Positions 25,355-34,250 are shown, numbered from the stretch's first letter. The stretch is DNA of 64,000 nt from Yoonia maritima (GCF_003003285.1 NZ_PVTP01000006.1:151039-215038), one strand, 5' to 3'. Made by a program: numbers and translations. The notes: generated from the sequence alone by a model not told the origin.

Positions 25355-26398
25355 ATGCCAGAAAAGAAGGTACCGACAAACGGCGCGCCTGCTGAACGCC
25401 CCAAAGACGGAAAACCAACGCTAAAAACAATCGCTCGGATTAGCGGGCTTGCCGTGCCGACGGTGTCGCGCGCCCTGAATGACGCACCCGACATCGGGAA
25501 CGAAACCAAAAAGCTAATCCGCAAAATCGCCAAAGACATTGGCTATGTTCCGAACCGTGCAGGTGTACGGTTACGCACGGGACGTACGAACGTCATTGGC
25601 CTTGTTATGTCGACAGAACATGACCTGATGAGCCACACCGCGCGACTGATTTCGTCAGTCGCAAGCGGCCTACGTGACACTCCATTTCACATGGTCGTCA
25701 CGCCGTTTTTCCCAGACCAAGACCCAATGGACCCGATCCGATATATTGTCGAATCCGGCTCAGCTGACGCAATCATCCTGAACCAAATTCGCCCAGATGA
25801 CCCCCGTGTATCCTATCTAATGGAACGCGGATTTCCCTTTGCCGCACATGGCCGGTCCAACTGGGCAGACCAGCATCCCTATTATGACTACGACAACGAA
25901 GCTTTTGGACATCTCGCCCTAACAAAACTGGTCGCGCATGGCCGCAAAAACATCCTTGTTATCGCGCCGCCGATTGAACACAGCTACGCGCTTCATCTTT
26001 TGGCGGGCGTAAATACTGCTGCAGCAGAACATGGTGTCACAACAATTGTCGCGGATAGCGTTACCAGCGATAGTTCGATCGCGGATGTCGTTTCCTATAT
26101 TAACAACGCGCTAAGCGATCACCCCGAAATTGACGCGATACTGACCGCATCCACATCTTCGGCCATGGCCGCCGTTGCAGCGATTGAACAATCCGGTGGG
26201 CAGGTTGGCAAAGAAATAGATGTCTTCGCGAAAGAGGCTCTTCCCTTTCTGAAGCTATTTCGTGCCGACATTTTGACGGTTGCAGAACAAGTTGGCACTG
26301 CTGGAGAGTTCCTCGCCAAAGCCGCCATTCAGGCGATCAGGCAACCAACTACCCCGCCAATGCAGCGACTAGAAGTACCGTTAGACGACAACCTTTAG
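25355..26398 (+). CDS. LacI-family transcriptional regulator
   Basis: 347 residues. The helix-turn-helix is PTLKTIARISGLAVPTVSRALNDAPDIG near residues 22-50, with the hinge region YVPNRAGVRLRTGRTNVIG. The periplasmic-binding-protein-like effector domain follows. It is divergent from the mannoside operon with operator-like sites between them, so it most likely represses that operon until the imported sugar binds. I start at MPEKKVPTN; a GTG 12 codons earlier is a weaker choice. The end overlaps the converging gluconokinase gene by 18 bp. Confidence 0.92.
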   Translation: MPEKKVPTNGAPAERPKDGKPTLKTIARISGLAVPTVSRALNDAPDIGNETKKLIRKIAKDIGYVPNRAGVRLRTGRTNVIGLVMSTEHDLMSHTARLISSVASGLRDTPFHMVVTPFFPDQDPMDPIRYIVESGSADAIILNQIRPDDPRVSYLMERGFPFAAHGRSNWADQHPYYDYDNEAFGHLALTKLVAHGRKNILVIAPPIEHSYALHLLAGVNTAAAEHGVTTIVADSVTSDSSIADVVSYINNALSDHPEIDAILTASTSSAMAAVAAIEQSGGQVGKEIDVFAKEALPFLKLFRADILTVAEQVGTAGEFLAKAAIQAIRQPTTPPMQRLEVPLDDNL

Positions 26399-26866
26399 CG
26401 CGCTAATGATCTCCGCGACGGGCTGATCAATAGAAACTGACACCTCGGGCGATACTGGCACCTCAAGCGCGGCAAACTGACTGTCTAACAGGCTGGTCGG
26501 CATGTAATGATTTTGCCGCGCGGACAGCCGTGCTGATACTACGTCATATGGCGCATCCAGATAGCCAATCTTCAGGTCAGGCACAGCAGCACGCAAATAG
26601 TCGCGATAACTACGTTTAAGAGCAGAGCACGCAAATACTGTTACTTTGTCCTTGCGTGCGGTGTTCACTGCCGCCGCGAGCTGATCAAGCCAGGGCCAAC
26701 GCATTTCGTCCGTCAACGGGTGACCCGCCGCCATGTGATCGACGTTGCTTTTGGGGTGATAGTCATCACCATCCAAAAACACGCCGCCCACCGCATCAGC
26801 CAATCCCGCTGCGATGGTCGATTTTCCAGCGCCCGAAACGCCCATGACCATGATTGCTTGCTGCAT
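26381..26866 (-). CDS. gntK: Gluconokinase
   Basis: A 161-residue P-loop kinase that phosphorylates gluconate to 6-phosphogluconate. Walker A is GVSGAGKST. The family motifs FLDGDDYHPKSNVDHMAAGHPLTDEMRWPWL, FACSALKRSYRD and the lid ARQNHYMPTSLLDSQFAALE are all present. Its ATG is 3 bp from the stop of the LOG-family gene, so the two are co-transcribed. The neighbouring LacI gene is on the other strand, so control by it is possible but not shown. Confidence 0.93.
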   Translation of the reverse strand: MQQAIMVMGVSGAGKSTIAAGLADAVGGVFLDGDDYHPKSNVDHMAAGHPLTDEMRWPWLDQLAAAVNTARKDKVTVFACSALKRSYRDYLRAAVPDLKIGYLDAPYDVVSARLSARQNHYMPTSLLDSQFAALEVPVSPEVSVSIDQPVAEIISALKVVV

Positions 26867-26869
26867 TGA

Positions 26870-27715
26870 TTAGCGCCCGGGAATGACGCCGCGCTTTTCG
26901 CCTTTGCCTTCCCAGCTCTCAATCGCGGCTACGGCTTCTTCGGCGGTGTCGACGAAACGGAACAGTTCTAGGTCGTCAGCAGAAATCGTTCCCGCGTCAG
27001 CAAGCGCATCCCAATTGATGATCTTTTCCCAGAATTCTTTGCCGAACAGCAAGAAGGGCACCCGCGCCATACGCCCAGTTTGGATCAACGTCAGCGCCTC
27101 AAACATTTCGTCCAAGGTACCAAAACCACCGGGAAACACGCAAACCGCCGAAGCACGCATCAGGAAATGCATCTTGCGGATCGCGAAATAGTGGAAGTTA
27201 AAGCACAGGTCAGGTGTTACATATTCATTTGGCGCCTGCTCGTGTGGCAAAACAATATTCAGGCCAATCGACTTACCACCGGCCTCTTGTGCGCCGCGGT
27301 TGCCCGCCTCCATCACGCCGGGGCCACCGCCAGTAACAATCACGTCTTCGGTGCCGCCCGTTTTCAGTGACCGTTCGGTCATGATGCGGGCAAATGTCTG
27401 CGCCTCGGCATAGTAGGCCGACAAATCAGATAGGGTTTGCGTCCGCGCCGAATCTTTGTTGGCAGGCGACGGGATGCGCGCACCACCAAACAGAACGATT
27501 GTTGAATCGATGCCTGCTTCGTTCATCAACATTTCAGGCTTTAGCAGCTCCAATTGCAAACGAACGGGGCGCAATTCTTCGCGGCACAGAAAATCTTCGT
27601 CAGCGAATGCCAGCGCATAGGACGGCGCACGTGTCTGCGGCGTATCTGGAATATGGCTCGCTGCTTCGCGGTCTTGTGAACTGTGGCGGAGCGGATGGCG
27701 TCGGTCGTCTGTCAT
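26870..27715 (-). CDS. LOG-family Rossmann-fold nucleotidase (TIGR00730)
   Basis: 281 residues. Family signatures are VLFGGARIPSP, VTGGGPGVMEAGNRGAQEAGG and PGGFGTLDEMFEALTLIQTGR. PGGxGTxxE carries the catalytic residues of LOG-type enzymes, which release the base from nucleoside 5'-monophosphates (cytokinin ribotides in plants). About 90 extra N-terminal residues distinguish this long form from the ~190-residue plant type. The natural substrate in bacteria is uncertain. It is divergent from dapD and probably transcribed with gntK. Confidence 0.85.
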   Translation of the reverse strand: MTDDRRHPLRHSSQDREAASHIPDTPQTRAPSYALAFADEDFLCREELRPVRLQLELLKPEMLMNEAGIDSTIVLFGGARIPSPANKDSARTQTLSDLSAYYAEAQTFARIMTERSLKTGGTEDVIVTGGGPGVMEAGNRGAQEAGGKSIGLNIVLPHEQAPNEYVTPDLCFNFHYFAIRKMHFLMRASAVCVFPGGFGTLDEMFEALTLIQTGRMARVPFLLFGKEFWEKIINWDALADAGTISADDLELFRFVDTAEEAVAAIESWEGKGEKRGVIPGR

Positions 27716-27799
27716 ACTGCTTTTCCTCGCATTGCGCTTTTGGGCTTTTTCGGTCTATAGCCCATGACAACAAGTGACCAGAAAAAACCGGAGACACCG

Positions 27800-28627
27800 A
27801 TGTCCAACGCCGCCCTTGAGACCGCAATCGAAGCCGCGTGGGAAGCGCGCGACACTATCACGCCCGCCACAACTGGCGAAACCCGCGAAGCGATCGAAGA
27901 CACGCTGAACGCGCTGGACAGCGGTAGCCTTCGGGTTGCTGAAAAACAGGACGATGGTAGCTGGCACGTAAATCAGTGGGCGAAAAAGGCCGTACTGCTA
28001 GGTTTCCGTATCAAGGACATGGAAGAACAAACTGGTGGGCCACAGGGTTCTGGCTGGTGGGACAAAGTTGACAGCAAATTCAAAGGCTGGGGCGACAATC
28101 AGTGGAAAGCTGCGGGTTTCCGCGCCGTGCCAAACGCAGTTGTTCGCAAGTCCGCATTCATCGCACCCGGCGTTGTACTGATGCCATCCTTTGTGAACCT
28201 TGGCGCATATGTCGGCGAAGGCACTATGGTCGATACTTGGGCCACTGTTGGCTCCTGCGCACAGATCGGTAAAAACGTACACTTGTCCGGCGGCGTTGGT
28301 ATCGGCGGCGTTCTTGAACCAATGCAAGCTGGCCCAACAATCATCGAAGACAACTGTTTCATCGGTGCCCGCTCCGAAGTCGTCGAAGGCTGCATCGTCC
28401 GCGAAGGCGCAGTGCTGGGAATGGGCGTGTTCATCGGCCAATCCACGAAAATCGTTGATCGCGAAACTGGTGAAGTCATGTACGGCGAAGTACCACCCTA
28501 CTCTGTTGTTGTGTCCGGCTCCATGCCGTCAAAGAACGGCGTGAACCTATACTGTGCAGTCATTGTGAAACGTGTTGATGCAAAGACACGTTCCAAGACT
28601 GGCATCAATGAACTGCTGCGCGACTAA
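27800..28627 (+). CDS. dapD: 2,3,4,5-tetrahydropyridine-2,6-dicarboxylate N-succinyltransferase
   Basis: 275 residues, the normal length for DapD of the succinylase branch of lysine and diaminopimelate synthesis. The C-terminal left-handed beta-helix hexapeptide repeats are evident ([43 protein letters not shown]). The active-site region is [21 protein letters not shown] leads the chosen ATG; an ATG 12 codons earlier lies before that ribosome site. Two small genes follow without a gap. Confidence 0.96.
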   Translation: MSNAALETAIEAAWEARDTITPATTGETREAIEDTLNALDSGSLRVAEKQDDGSWHVNQWAKKAVLLGFRIKDMEEQTGGPQGSGWWDKVDSKFKGWGDNQWKAAGFRAVPNAVVRKSAFIAPGVVLMPSFVNLGAYVGEGTMVDTWATVGSCAQIGKNVHLSGGVGIGGVLEPMQAGPTIIEDNCFIGARSEVVEGCIVREGAVLGMGVFIGQSTKIVDRETGEVMYGEVPPYSVVVSGSMPSKNGVNLYCAVIVKRVDAKTRSKTGINELLRD

Positions 28628-28912
28628 ATGCTGATCAGCCGGACGCTGGCGCGCAAGCGCATCGCCGCGGGGGAACGCCCCTCGCGCCGTGGTGCGTGGC
28701 TGCCGGTGCTGGCTGACACCATCATTATCGGTTTGGTGCTGGCCGCCCTATGGCAGCCAGCACTGACCTTTATCTATGTCATGCAATTTTCGCTGATATG
28801 GACCATTCTATTCTTGATGCTGGTCATCTATGTGCCCGCACAAATCGTGATTATCATTTCTTCCATGTGGGCCGTTAAATCCCGCTGGGAAGACGAGAAA
28901 GGCCCAGAATGA
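28628..28912 (+). CDS. Small two-helix membrane protein downstream of dapD
   Basis: 94 residues. A basic N-terminus (about 1-24, RTLARKRIAAGERPSRRG) is followed by two membrane helices (about 27-50 and 54-80) and a charged tail. The ATG immediately follows the dapD stop (TAA ATG) and the end overlaps the next gene by 4 bp, so it is translated as part of the dapD operon. I do not recognise the family. Basic residues on the cytoplasmic side suggest both termini are inside. Confidence 0.75.
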   Translation: MLISRTLARKRIAAGERPSRRGAWLPVLADTIIIGLVLAALWQPALTFIYVMQFSLIWTILFLMLVIYVPAQIVIIISSMWAVKSRWEDEKGPE

Positions 28913-29253
28913 CCAAGAAAGAAAGCCGCCAAAAGGTATTTACCTTGCTGGTCGAAGTGGGCCGCAACGATAACGACGGCCTGCCCGAAGGTTCCACTGG
29001 TGCGGCCCTGATGTGCTATGCCAGTGGCATTGACGAGGCTGAAGCGGTTCGCGAGACTGTTGCGATCCTAAAGCAAGCCGACCTCGCGCCGCTGGACGTG
29101 TCTGGATACGGCACGCTTGAAGAACGGATCGCCGAAGGCCACGATATTGCCGACGACGAAAAAGAGCTGATGCAGCGCGCGCTAGAAGAAAACAGCGTTA
29201 TCGTCGCCCAGATGACACCGTTCTTTGAAGGTGACGACGGCACCCGCCACTAA
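28909..29253 (+). CDS. Conserved-looking small soluble protein in the dapD operon
   Basis: 114 residues, acidic and soluble, with no signal peptide. It begins with a strand KVFTLLVEVGR. A helical middle contains SGIDEAEAVRETVAILKQADLAPLDVSGYGTLEERIAEG. It overlaps the preceding gene by ATGA, so its expression is coupled to dapD. No catalytic motif is visible and I do not recognise the family. Confidence 0.72.
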   Translation: MTKKESRQKVFTLLVEVGRNDNDGLPEGSTGAALMCYASGIDEAEAVRETVAILKQADLAPLDVSGYGTLEERIAEGHDIADDEKELMQRALEENSVIVAQMTPFFEGDDGTRH

Positions 29254-29256
29254 TAG

Positions 29257-30312
29257 CTAGTTTGACGTTCCGAACCATTTACGGTGGATAGAATCGTAAG
29301 TGCCATCTTCGCGTAGGCGCAACAGGCTTTGATTGATCGGTTCGGCCAATTGCGAACCAGACTGCAAAGCGATCCCATAGTTTTCCGGAACGAACAACTT
29401 TCCAACGACGCGAGCACGTCCCCTACCGTCGTTTGCGGCATAATAGGCCAAAATGGGTGCATCAAACACCACCACATCAACATCATCGCTCTCAAATGCT
29501 GCAATCAATTCTTGAGGGTTCGCGTAACCCGCAAAATCAAGATCCCTGCGCTCTAAAAAGCCTGCAGCGGTAGATCCATCAACAGTACCAATCGTTTTAC
29601 CATATAGGTCGCCAATGTTTGTGACCTGAGACTGGATCGCGTCGACGGTCAACACCGCAGTAATCCGGGCCACAAAAATCGACACTACAAACAGTGATGA
29701 AATCACCATGAACACACCAAAAACACGACCCAACGGCGACCTTGGCTGACGCTCTTCGAACCCGCCATTAACCACCAAGTTTAAGGCCCACCAAAACGCC
29801 GGAAACATGGCCTCGCGGACGGTTAGATCAAAATAATCCTGATAGCGGCGTTCGAAATGCCACATAAGCATGCCCCCACCGAACAAGATTGCGAACGCGG
29901 CTGCGATAGCAAGTAACAGATCAGATGATAATATCGCGCTCCAGATAGACACAGTTCCGCCATCCGCAGGCGCCATGATTTGCAAGCCGGATTCAAAAAT
30001 AGGCTGCGAAAAATCCATCACGGCTTCGCGGCTTGAGGTGATGGAAATATTAGCAACTGCTGCGTCAGCTTCGCCATCGCTGACAGCGCTTAACATATCA
30101 GCAAAGCCGTCAACGCGCACAACTTCGTAAGTCCAACCAAGATCTTTGGCGACCTCGGCCCACAAATCCATAGAGAACCCAGTTTCTTCGCCTCGTTCCA
30201 GCATTGAAAATGGCTCGCGGGTGACGGTCATGATTTTCAAATCCTGCGCCCAGCTTGCGACTGGCGTGCCCAGCAGGAAAAACAGCACTAATATGCGGAA
30301 TATAGAAATCAT
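29257..30312 (-). CDS. Ionotropic glutamate receptor-like channel protein (GluR0-type architecture)
   Basis: 351 residues. A signal peptide (about 1-22) leads into the first lobe of a bacterial solute-binding fold (MTVTREPFSM ... DAAVANISITSSREAVMDFSQPI). An inserted membrane module of about 90 residues follows: helix (about 125-148), a re-entrant pore-like segment (MFPAFWWALNLVVNGGFEE), then a second helix (GVFMVISSLFVVSIFVARIT). The second lobe follows (VTNIGDLYGKTIGTVDGST ... ENYGIALQSGS). This is the layout of prokaryotic ligand-gated channels such as GluR0. The usual potassium filter (TVGYG) is not present. A sensor that does not conduct is the alternative. It converges on the dapD operon, ending 3 bp away. 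Confidence 0.78.
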   Translation of the reverse strand: MISIFRILVLFFLLGTPVASWAQDLKIMTVTREPFSMLERGEETGFSMDLWAEVAKDLGWTYEVVRVDGFADMLSAVSDGEADAAVANISITSSREAVMDFSQPIFESGLQIMAPADGGTVSIWSAILSSDLLLAIAAAFAILFGGGMLMWHFERRYQDYFDLTVREAMFPAFWWALNLVVNGGFEERQPRSPLGRVFGVFMVISSLFVVSIFVARITAVLTVDAIQSQVTNIGDLYGKTIGTVDGSTAAGFLERRDLDFAGYANPQELIAAFESDDVDVVVFDAPILAYYAANDGRGRARVVGKLFVPENYGIALQSGSQLAEPINQSLLRLREDGTYDSIHRKWFGTSN

Positions 30313-30531
30313 GATGTCCCCTTCATCTGATTTTCATATGGCACAAGCCTGCGCGTTGTTTCAATCGCAGATCGGACCTTAGGTTCGAACAAATGCAGAA
30401 ATACCGCAGTACGCAACGAAATAGAACAAAATCAACGCGCTTGGACCGAAAAATATGAAGATTTGCAACTCATGTTTGCGTGTCGACCTGAAATGACTAA
30501 CCTGTCGATAGTCAGCTATATGGACAACAAA

Positions 30532-30978
30532 ATGTTTGAACATCTTATCGCTCTTTTTCGCAATCATGGTGACCCCGCGTATACCACCCCACTTCCACAA
30601 GCAGATGCGAGACATGCAATGGGCGCATTGATGGTGCGCGCCGCCAAAGCGGACCAGGCTTATCTGTTCGAAGAAATAAACATGATCGATAAAGTGCTTG
30701 CCGAACGGAACGGGCTAAACCCCGTAGAAGCGGCCAAAATGCGGGCAGCCTGTGAGAACTTGGAAAAGGAAATGCCTGCCACCGATGCGATCGCCAGCAT
30801 ACTAAAAGACGTCATCAGCGCAGAGGAAAAAGAGGCGACCCTTCTTGCACTTTGGCGCGTGGTCTTTGCAGATGGTGTCAAGCACGAGCAAGAAGACCTT
30901 GTTTTGCACCAAATCGAAGACGTTCTTGGTGTACCTGCTGACCGCGCCAAACAGCTTCAAATGCAATCGATGCAATAG
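30532..30978 (+). CDS. TerB-like cytoplasmic protein
   Basis: About 148 residues, all-helical, of the TerB (tellurite resistance / COG4103-like) superfamily. The two-fold pattern of acidic motifs is visible: RAAKADQAYLFEEINMIDKVLAERNGL and WRVVFADGVKHEQEDLVLHQIEDVLGV. In TerB these acidic D/E residues bind metal. The start is uncertain: I use MFEHLIALF, matching the shape of homologues, while an ATG four codons earlier is equally possible and neither has a strong ribosome site. No other ter genes are near, so the name should not be read as tellurite resistance. Confidence 0.7.
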   Translation: MFEHLIALFRNHGDPAYTTPLPQADARHAMGALMVRAAKADQAYLFEEINMIDKVLAERNGLNPVEAAKMRAACENLEKEMPATDAIASILKDVISAEEKEATLLALWRVVFADGVKHEQEDLVLHQIEDVLGVPADRAKQLQMQSMQ

Positions 30979-30993
30979 CACCCCCGGTCGTAC

Positions 30994-32070
30994 CTATAGC
31001 AGGTGCCCAGACTTCGCAGCCTTCGTCGCAAGATACGCATGGTTGTGTTCGTTTGCGCCAACTTTCAACGGCACCCGTTCAGTCACATGGACCCCACAGC
31101 TTTCCATCCGCGCGACCTTGGCTGGGTTGTTCGTTAGCAACCGTGCCTGCGAAAAACCCATGCGCTTTAGAATTTCTGCGCCAATCCGAAAATCACGCTC
31201 GTCATCTTCAAAGCCCAGCCGATGGTTGGCTTCAACAGTATCAAATCCCTGATCCTGCAAGGAATACGCCCGCATTTTGTTAGCAAGGCCGATGCCGCGG
31301 CCCTCTTGGTTCAGATACAATAAAACGCCTGCCCCTTCGGCCCCCATCTGCGCCAAGGCACCGCGTAACTGCGGGCCGCAGTCGCACTTAAGCGATCCCA
31401 GCAGATCACCCGTAAAGCACGCTGAATGCAGTCGCGACAGCACAGGTTTTGAACGGTCTGGCTGACCGATCTCAACGGCGTAGTGTTCCTCGGCACCATC
31501 ATCGGGGCGGAAGATATGCAAACGACCTGCTTCAGACACTTCAAGCGGCAAACGCGCGCTGATAATTGGGTTAAGGGGGCTTAGCCCATCATCCACCGCA
31601 GCATCCGCTGGAACGAGCGTAAGGTTGTGGTTCGCAGCAAAGCCCGTTGCGTCATCTATCGGAAGAACCACAGCAGCAGGCAGTAGCCGTGCCGCCTTTG
31701 TCAGGGCGATCGCTGCGCGATGCAAATCTGCAGGCCCGTCACGTTGTGTTTGCAGCGGCCCCTTCATTGGTGCACGCAAATCATCTGCGGGGTCTGCAAC
31801 AGACCGCACCCACGTAAGACTAACATCACTTGGCAAAGTGATCCGTGCAATGTCACCATCATAAGCGCGTGCTTTCAAAGTCTCCGCGCGCCAGCTGGTG
31901 ACAGCCAATACAGGATCACCGCCCAGACCACGTAAATGTGCAAGCCGGACGGCGTCTAGCGTTTCTGCGGCCAAGACAACCGCGCCACCATCCAACACAA
32001 CAGGTACCCCCATCCGCAGGTCAGCCCGCGCACGTGCCAGTCGTTCTGTAATATCCGGAGAAAATCCCAT
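30994..32070 (-). CDS. ribA: GTP cyclohydrolase II
   Basis: 358 residues. The C-terminal domain is a standard GTP cyclohydrolase II of riboflavin synthesis: zinc-binding CFTGDLLGSLKCDCGPQL, the catalytic NQEGRGIGLANKMRAY, and the closing LLTNNPAKVARMESCGV. The N-terminal ~150 residues resemble a DHBP-synthase-like or accessory domain in position but lack its acidic active-site motif. This long form is common in alphaproteobacteria, usually annotated ribA. It is monocistronic, 15 bp from the converging TerB-like gene. Confidence 0.9.
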   Translation of the reverse strand: MGFSPDITERLARARADLRMGVPVVLDGGAVVLAAETLDAVRLAHLRGLGGDPVLAVTSWRAETLKARAYDGDIARITLPSDVSLTWVRSVADPADDLRAPMKGPLQTQRDGPADLHRAAIALTKAARLLPAAVVLPIDDATGFAANHNLTLVPADAAVDDGLSPLNPIISARLPLEVSEAGRLHIFRPDDGAEEHYAVEIGQPDRSKPVLSRLHSACFTGDLLGSLKCDCGPQLRGALAQMGAEGAGVLLYLNQEGRGIGLANKMRAYSLQDQGFDTVEANHRLGFEDDERDFRIGAEILKRMGFSQARLLTNNPAKVARMESCGVHVTERVPLKVGANEHNHAYLATKAAKSGHLL

Positions 32071-32139
32071 ACGCCCGCCTTGTATTTGTCACGAACCGAT
32101 ACCCTGTTTTGAAGCAAAGTGAAACATTTGCACGATTAA

Positions 32140-32155
32140 TCACACGAGCGTGTGA
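32140..32155. promoter_or_regulatory. Inverted repeat upstream of the response-regulator gene
   Basis: TCACACG and CGTGTGA with a two-base centre form a perfect palindrome 70 bp before the response-regulator start. A weak promoter (TTGACG at 32160-32165, GTATCA 18 bp on) follows it directly. The site may bind the encoded regulator or another transcription factor. Confidence 0.45.
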
Positions 32156-32225
32156 AAGTTTGACGGAAATCCTTGTCCTGCCCGTATCAAAGACACATTT
32201 CTAGTGGGTAACGAAGGAGGCTGTC

Positions 32226-32912
32226 ATGGGACAACTCAAGAAAATTTTGCTGGTCGACGATGATGATGACCTGCGCGAAGCGCTGGGTGAACAGCTGCTG
32301 ATGACGGAAGACTTTGATGTGTTCGAGGCCGATGACGGCGCGAGCGCAATGGTGAAAGCCAAAGAGGGCCTTTACGACCTTATGATTCTGGACGTCGGAT
32401 TGCCCGACACAGACGGCCGTGAACTGTGCCGTGTCATGCGTAAGCAGGGCGTGAAATGCCCGATTCTCATGCTGACGGCGCAAGATAGTGACGCTGACAC
32501 AATTCTAGGGCTCGACGCGGGCGCGAACGATTATGTCAGCAAGCCATTTAAGTTTCCCGTTCTGCTTGCACGCATCCGCAGCCAGCTGCGCGCGCACGAG
32601 CAATCCGAGGACGCGATTTTCCAGCTTGGGCCGTATACTTTTAAGCCAGCGCAAAAAATGCTGATAACAGAAGACGATAAGAAAGTACGCCTGACCGAGA
32701 AAGAGACGAACATCCTTAAGTTCCTATACCGTTCAACCGAAGGTGTAGTAGCGCGAGACGTCCTTTTGCATGAGGTATGGGGCTATAATGCAGGTGTTAC
32801 GACACACACATTAGAGACACATATTTACCGTCTTCGCCAAAAAATAGAACCAGATCCGTCAAATGCTCGCCTTCTTGTGACCGAATCTGGAGGTTATAGA
32901 TTAGTGGCGTAG
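32226..32912 (+). CDS. OmpR-family response regulator
   Basis: 228 residues. The receiver domain has the acidic pocket DDDDD at the start, the phosphorylated Asp56 in MILDVGLPDTDG, the T in LMLTAQD and the conserved lysine in YVSKPFKFP. A winged-helix DNA-binding domain follows (VRLTEKETNILKFLYR ... VWGYNAGVTTHTLETHIYRLRQKIEPDP). No histidine kinase gene is adjacent, so it is an orphan here. It may belong to the conserved essential alphaproteobacterial CenR-like group, but that is only a suggestion. GAAGGAGG precedes the ATG and a strong terminator follows. Confidence 0.9.
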   Translation: MGQLKKILLVDDDDDLREALGEQLLMTEDFDVFEADDGASAMVKAKEGLYDLMILDVGLPDTDGRELCRVMRKQGVKCPILMLTAQDSDADTILGLDAGANDYVSKPFKFPVLLARIRSQLRAHEQSEDAIFQLGPYTFKPAQKMLITEDDKKVRLTEKETNILKFLYRSTEGVVARDVLLHEVWGYNAGVTTHTLETHIYRLRQKIEPDPSNARLLVTESGGYRLVA

Positions 32913-33010
32913 TACTCCAACCCGGTAGTTTGGTTCTCCTCCCTCCCCAAGCTATCGGGCCCAAGAATACCGCCGGTGATCGGGTCTAATCACCACCTCC
33001 CTGTTGGACT

Positions 33011-33038
33011 TGCCGGGCCTCGTGCCCGGCATTTTTTT
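33011..33038 (+). terminator. Intrinsic terminator after the response-regulator gene
   Basis: TGCCGGGC and GCCCGGCA pair around CTCGT and are followed by seven T residues, a textbook rho-independent terminator about 100 bp after the stop. Confidence 0.92.
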
Positions 33039-33267
33039 GCAGGGTGCTGTTCGCTATCAGTCGAAAAAAAGCAGAGCCGCGGCTCTTCAACCAACGAATT
33101 TCTCAGCACAAGGGCGCCCGAAAAGTTCACTGTCCGACTACGTATAATTCGCCTCCATTTGCCATCGTGATAAAGGCGAAATAACGCCGATCCAATTTGC
33201 GCACGCCATTAATTTGTAGAAGAATTCGAAACTGAAAATTGGCCTGATTAATTAAAGGGATAAACAT

Positions 33268-34224
33268 ATGAAAGTGCTTAAAGCCGCCTTGCCAGTTTCC
33301 ATTCTTCTGTCCGTTTCGACGCCAGCGATTGCAGAAACAGACAAAGAGGGATCTTCTGACCATCCTCTACTGTCTCGTTACCCTGGTTTCTATATCGACA
33401 CATATAAAGTTCGTGACTTTGATCGAGCTCAACTCATCGTATCCCCAATGATCGACGACGACTATGAAACCATGACCGCCGAAGGTCAGGTCACAAACAT
33501 CGAATATCGCGCGAGCGATGCAAGCATTTCCGGCTTTCAGCTTTTTGCGAACTATCAAAAGGCGCTAGAATCTCTCGACGCAGAGATCATTTTTTCATGC
33601 TTTGGTGAGGCGGAATGCGGAGCAAAAGGGAATGACTTCTATAACTATAGCATTCGGCACACGGCGCTTTTTGGTGGTGATCGCGTCGATTTCATGGAGG
33701 AATTCGGCATTCTGAGCGCGAAATTCGAACAAGATGGGCAAGCGGCACATATTTCTATTGTCACCGCTGCAAGTAGAAACGACGATCGCCGCGTCCATCA
33801 AACCATCGTTTCAACTGCCTCCTTGGATACCGAGAAGATTGGCATCGGCACCATTGAGAACGTCACTGCAGCAATCGAAGAAACCGGCACAGTCGTTCTG
33901 GAAGGTATCTATTTCGAGAGCGGCACGTCAGATTTAACGGATCTTTCCAACGAAACGCTTGATACAACCGGCGCCTATCTAGCAGAGAACCCTGATCTAT
34001 CGTTCTATATCGTTGGACACACGGATTGGGTGGGCAGCTATGATTTCAACTTATCACTGTCAGAAGACCGCGCCGCGAGCGTAGTTGATGCGTTGACGGA
34101 ACGAGGAATAGAAGAGGATCGATTGACTAGCGTAGGAATTGGCCCTGTCGCACCAGTTGCAAACAACGCTGACGAAACTGGTCGTGCGATCAATCGCAGG
34201 GTGGAGCTTGTTCTACGAGAATAA
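33268..34224 (+). CDS. OmpA-family outer-membrane/peptidoglycan-binding protein
   Basis: 318 residues with a signal peptide ending AIAE (about 1-22). The N-terminal ~190 residues form a DUF4892-like domain (YPGFYIDTYKVRDFDRAQL) containing one cysteine pair (CFGEAEC). The C-terminal ~110 residues are an OmpA peptidoglycan-binding domain: VLEGIYFESGTSDL, FYIVGHTDWVGSYDFNLSLSEDRAASV, and NRRVELVL. It should anchor to peptidoglycan in the periplasm. The gene is flanked by terminators, so it is monocistronic. The role of the N-terminal part is unknown. Confidence 0.87.
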   Translation: MKVLKAALPVSILLSVSTPAIAETDKEGSSDHPLLSRYPGFYIDTYKVRDFDRAQLIVSPMIDDDYETMTAEGQVTNIEYRASDASISGFQLFANYQKALESLDAEIIFSCFGEAECGAKGNDFYNYSIRHTALFGGDRVDFMEEFGILSAKFEQDGQAAHISIVTAASRNDDRRVHQTIVSTASLDTEKIGIGTIENVTAAIEETGTVVLEGIYFESGTSDLTDLSNETLDTTGAYLAENPDLSFYIVGHTDWVGSYDFNLSLSEDRAASVVDALTERGIEEDRLTSVGIGPVAPVANNADETGRAINRRVELVLRE

Positions 34225-34250
34225 GAAATAACGTCAATTGAGCCTCGCGA

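Noticed and set aside
30532..30978. Reading the TerB-like gene as tellurite resistance
   Set aside because: Only the fold is shared; no terACDEZ genes are near and the family is widely used for other roles.
33073..33086. 14-bp palindrome AGAGCCGCGGCTCT before the OmpA-family gene
   Set aside because: It is short, GC-rich and far from a promoter or start; chance occurrence is likely.
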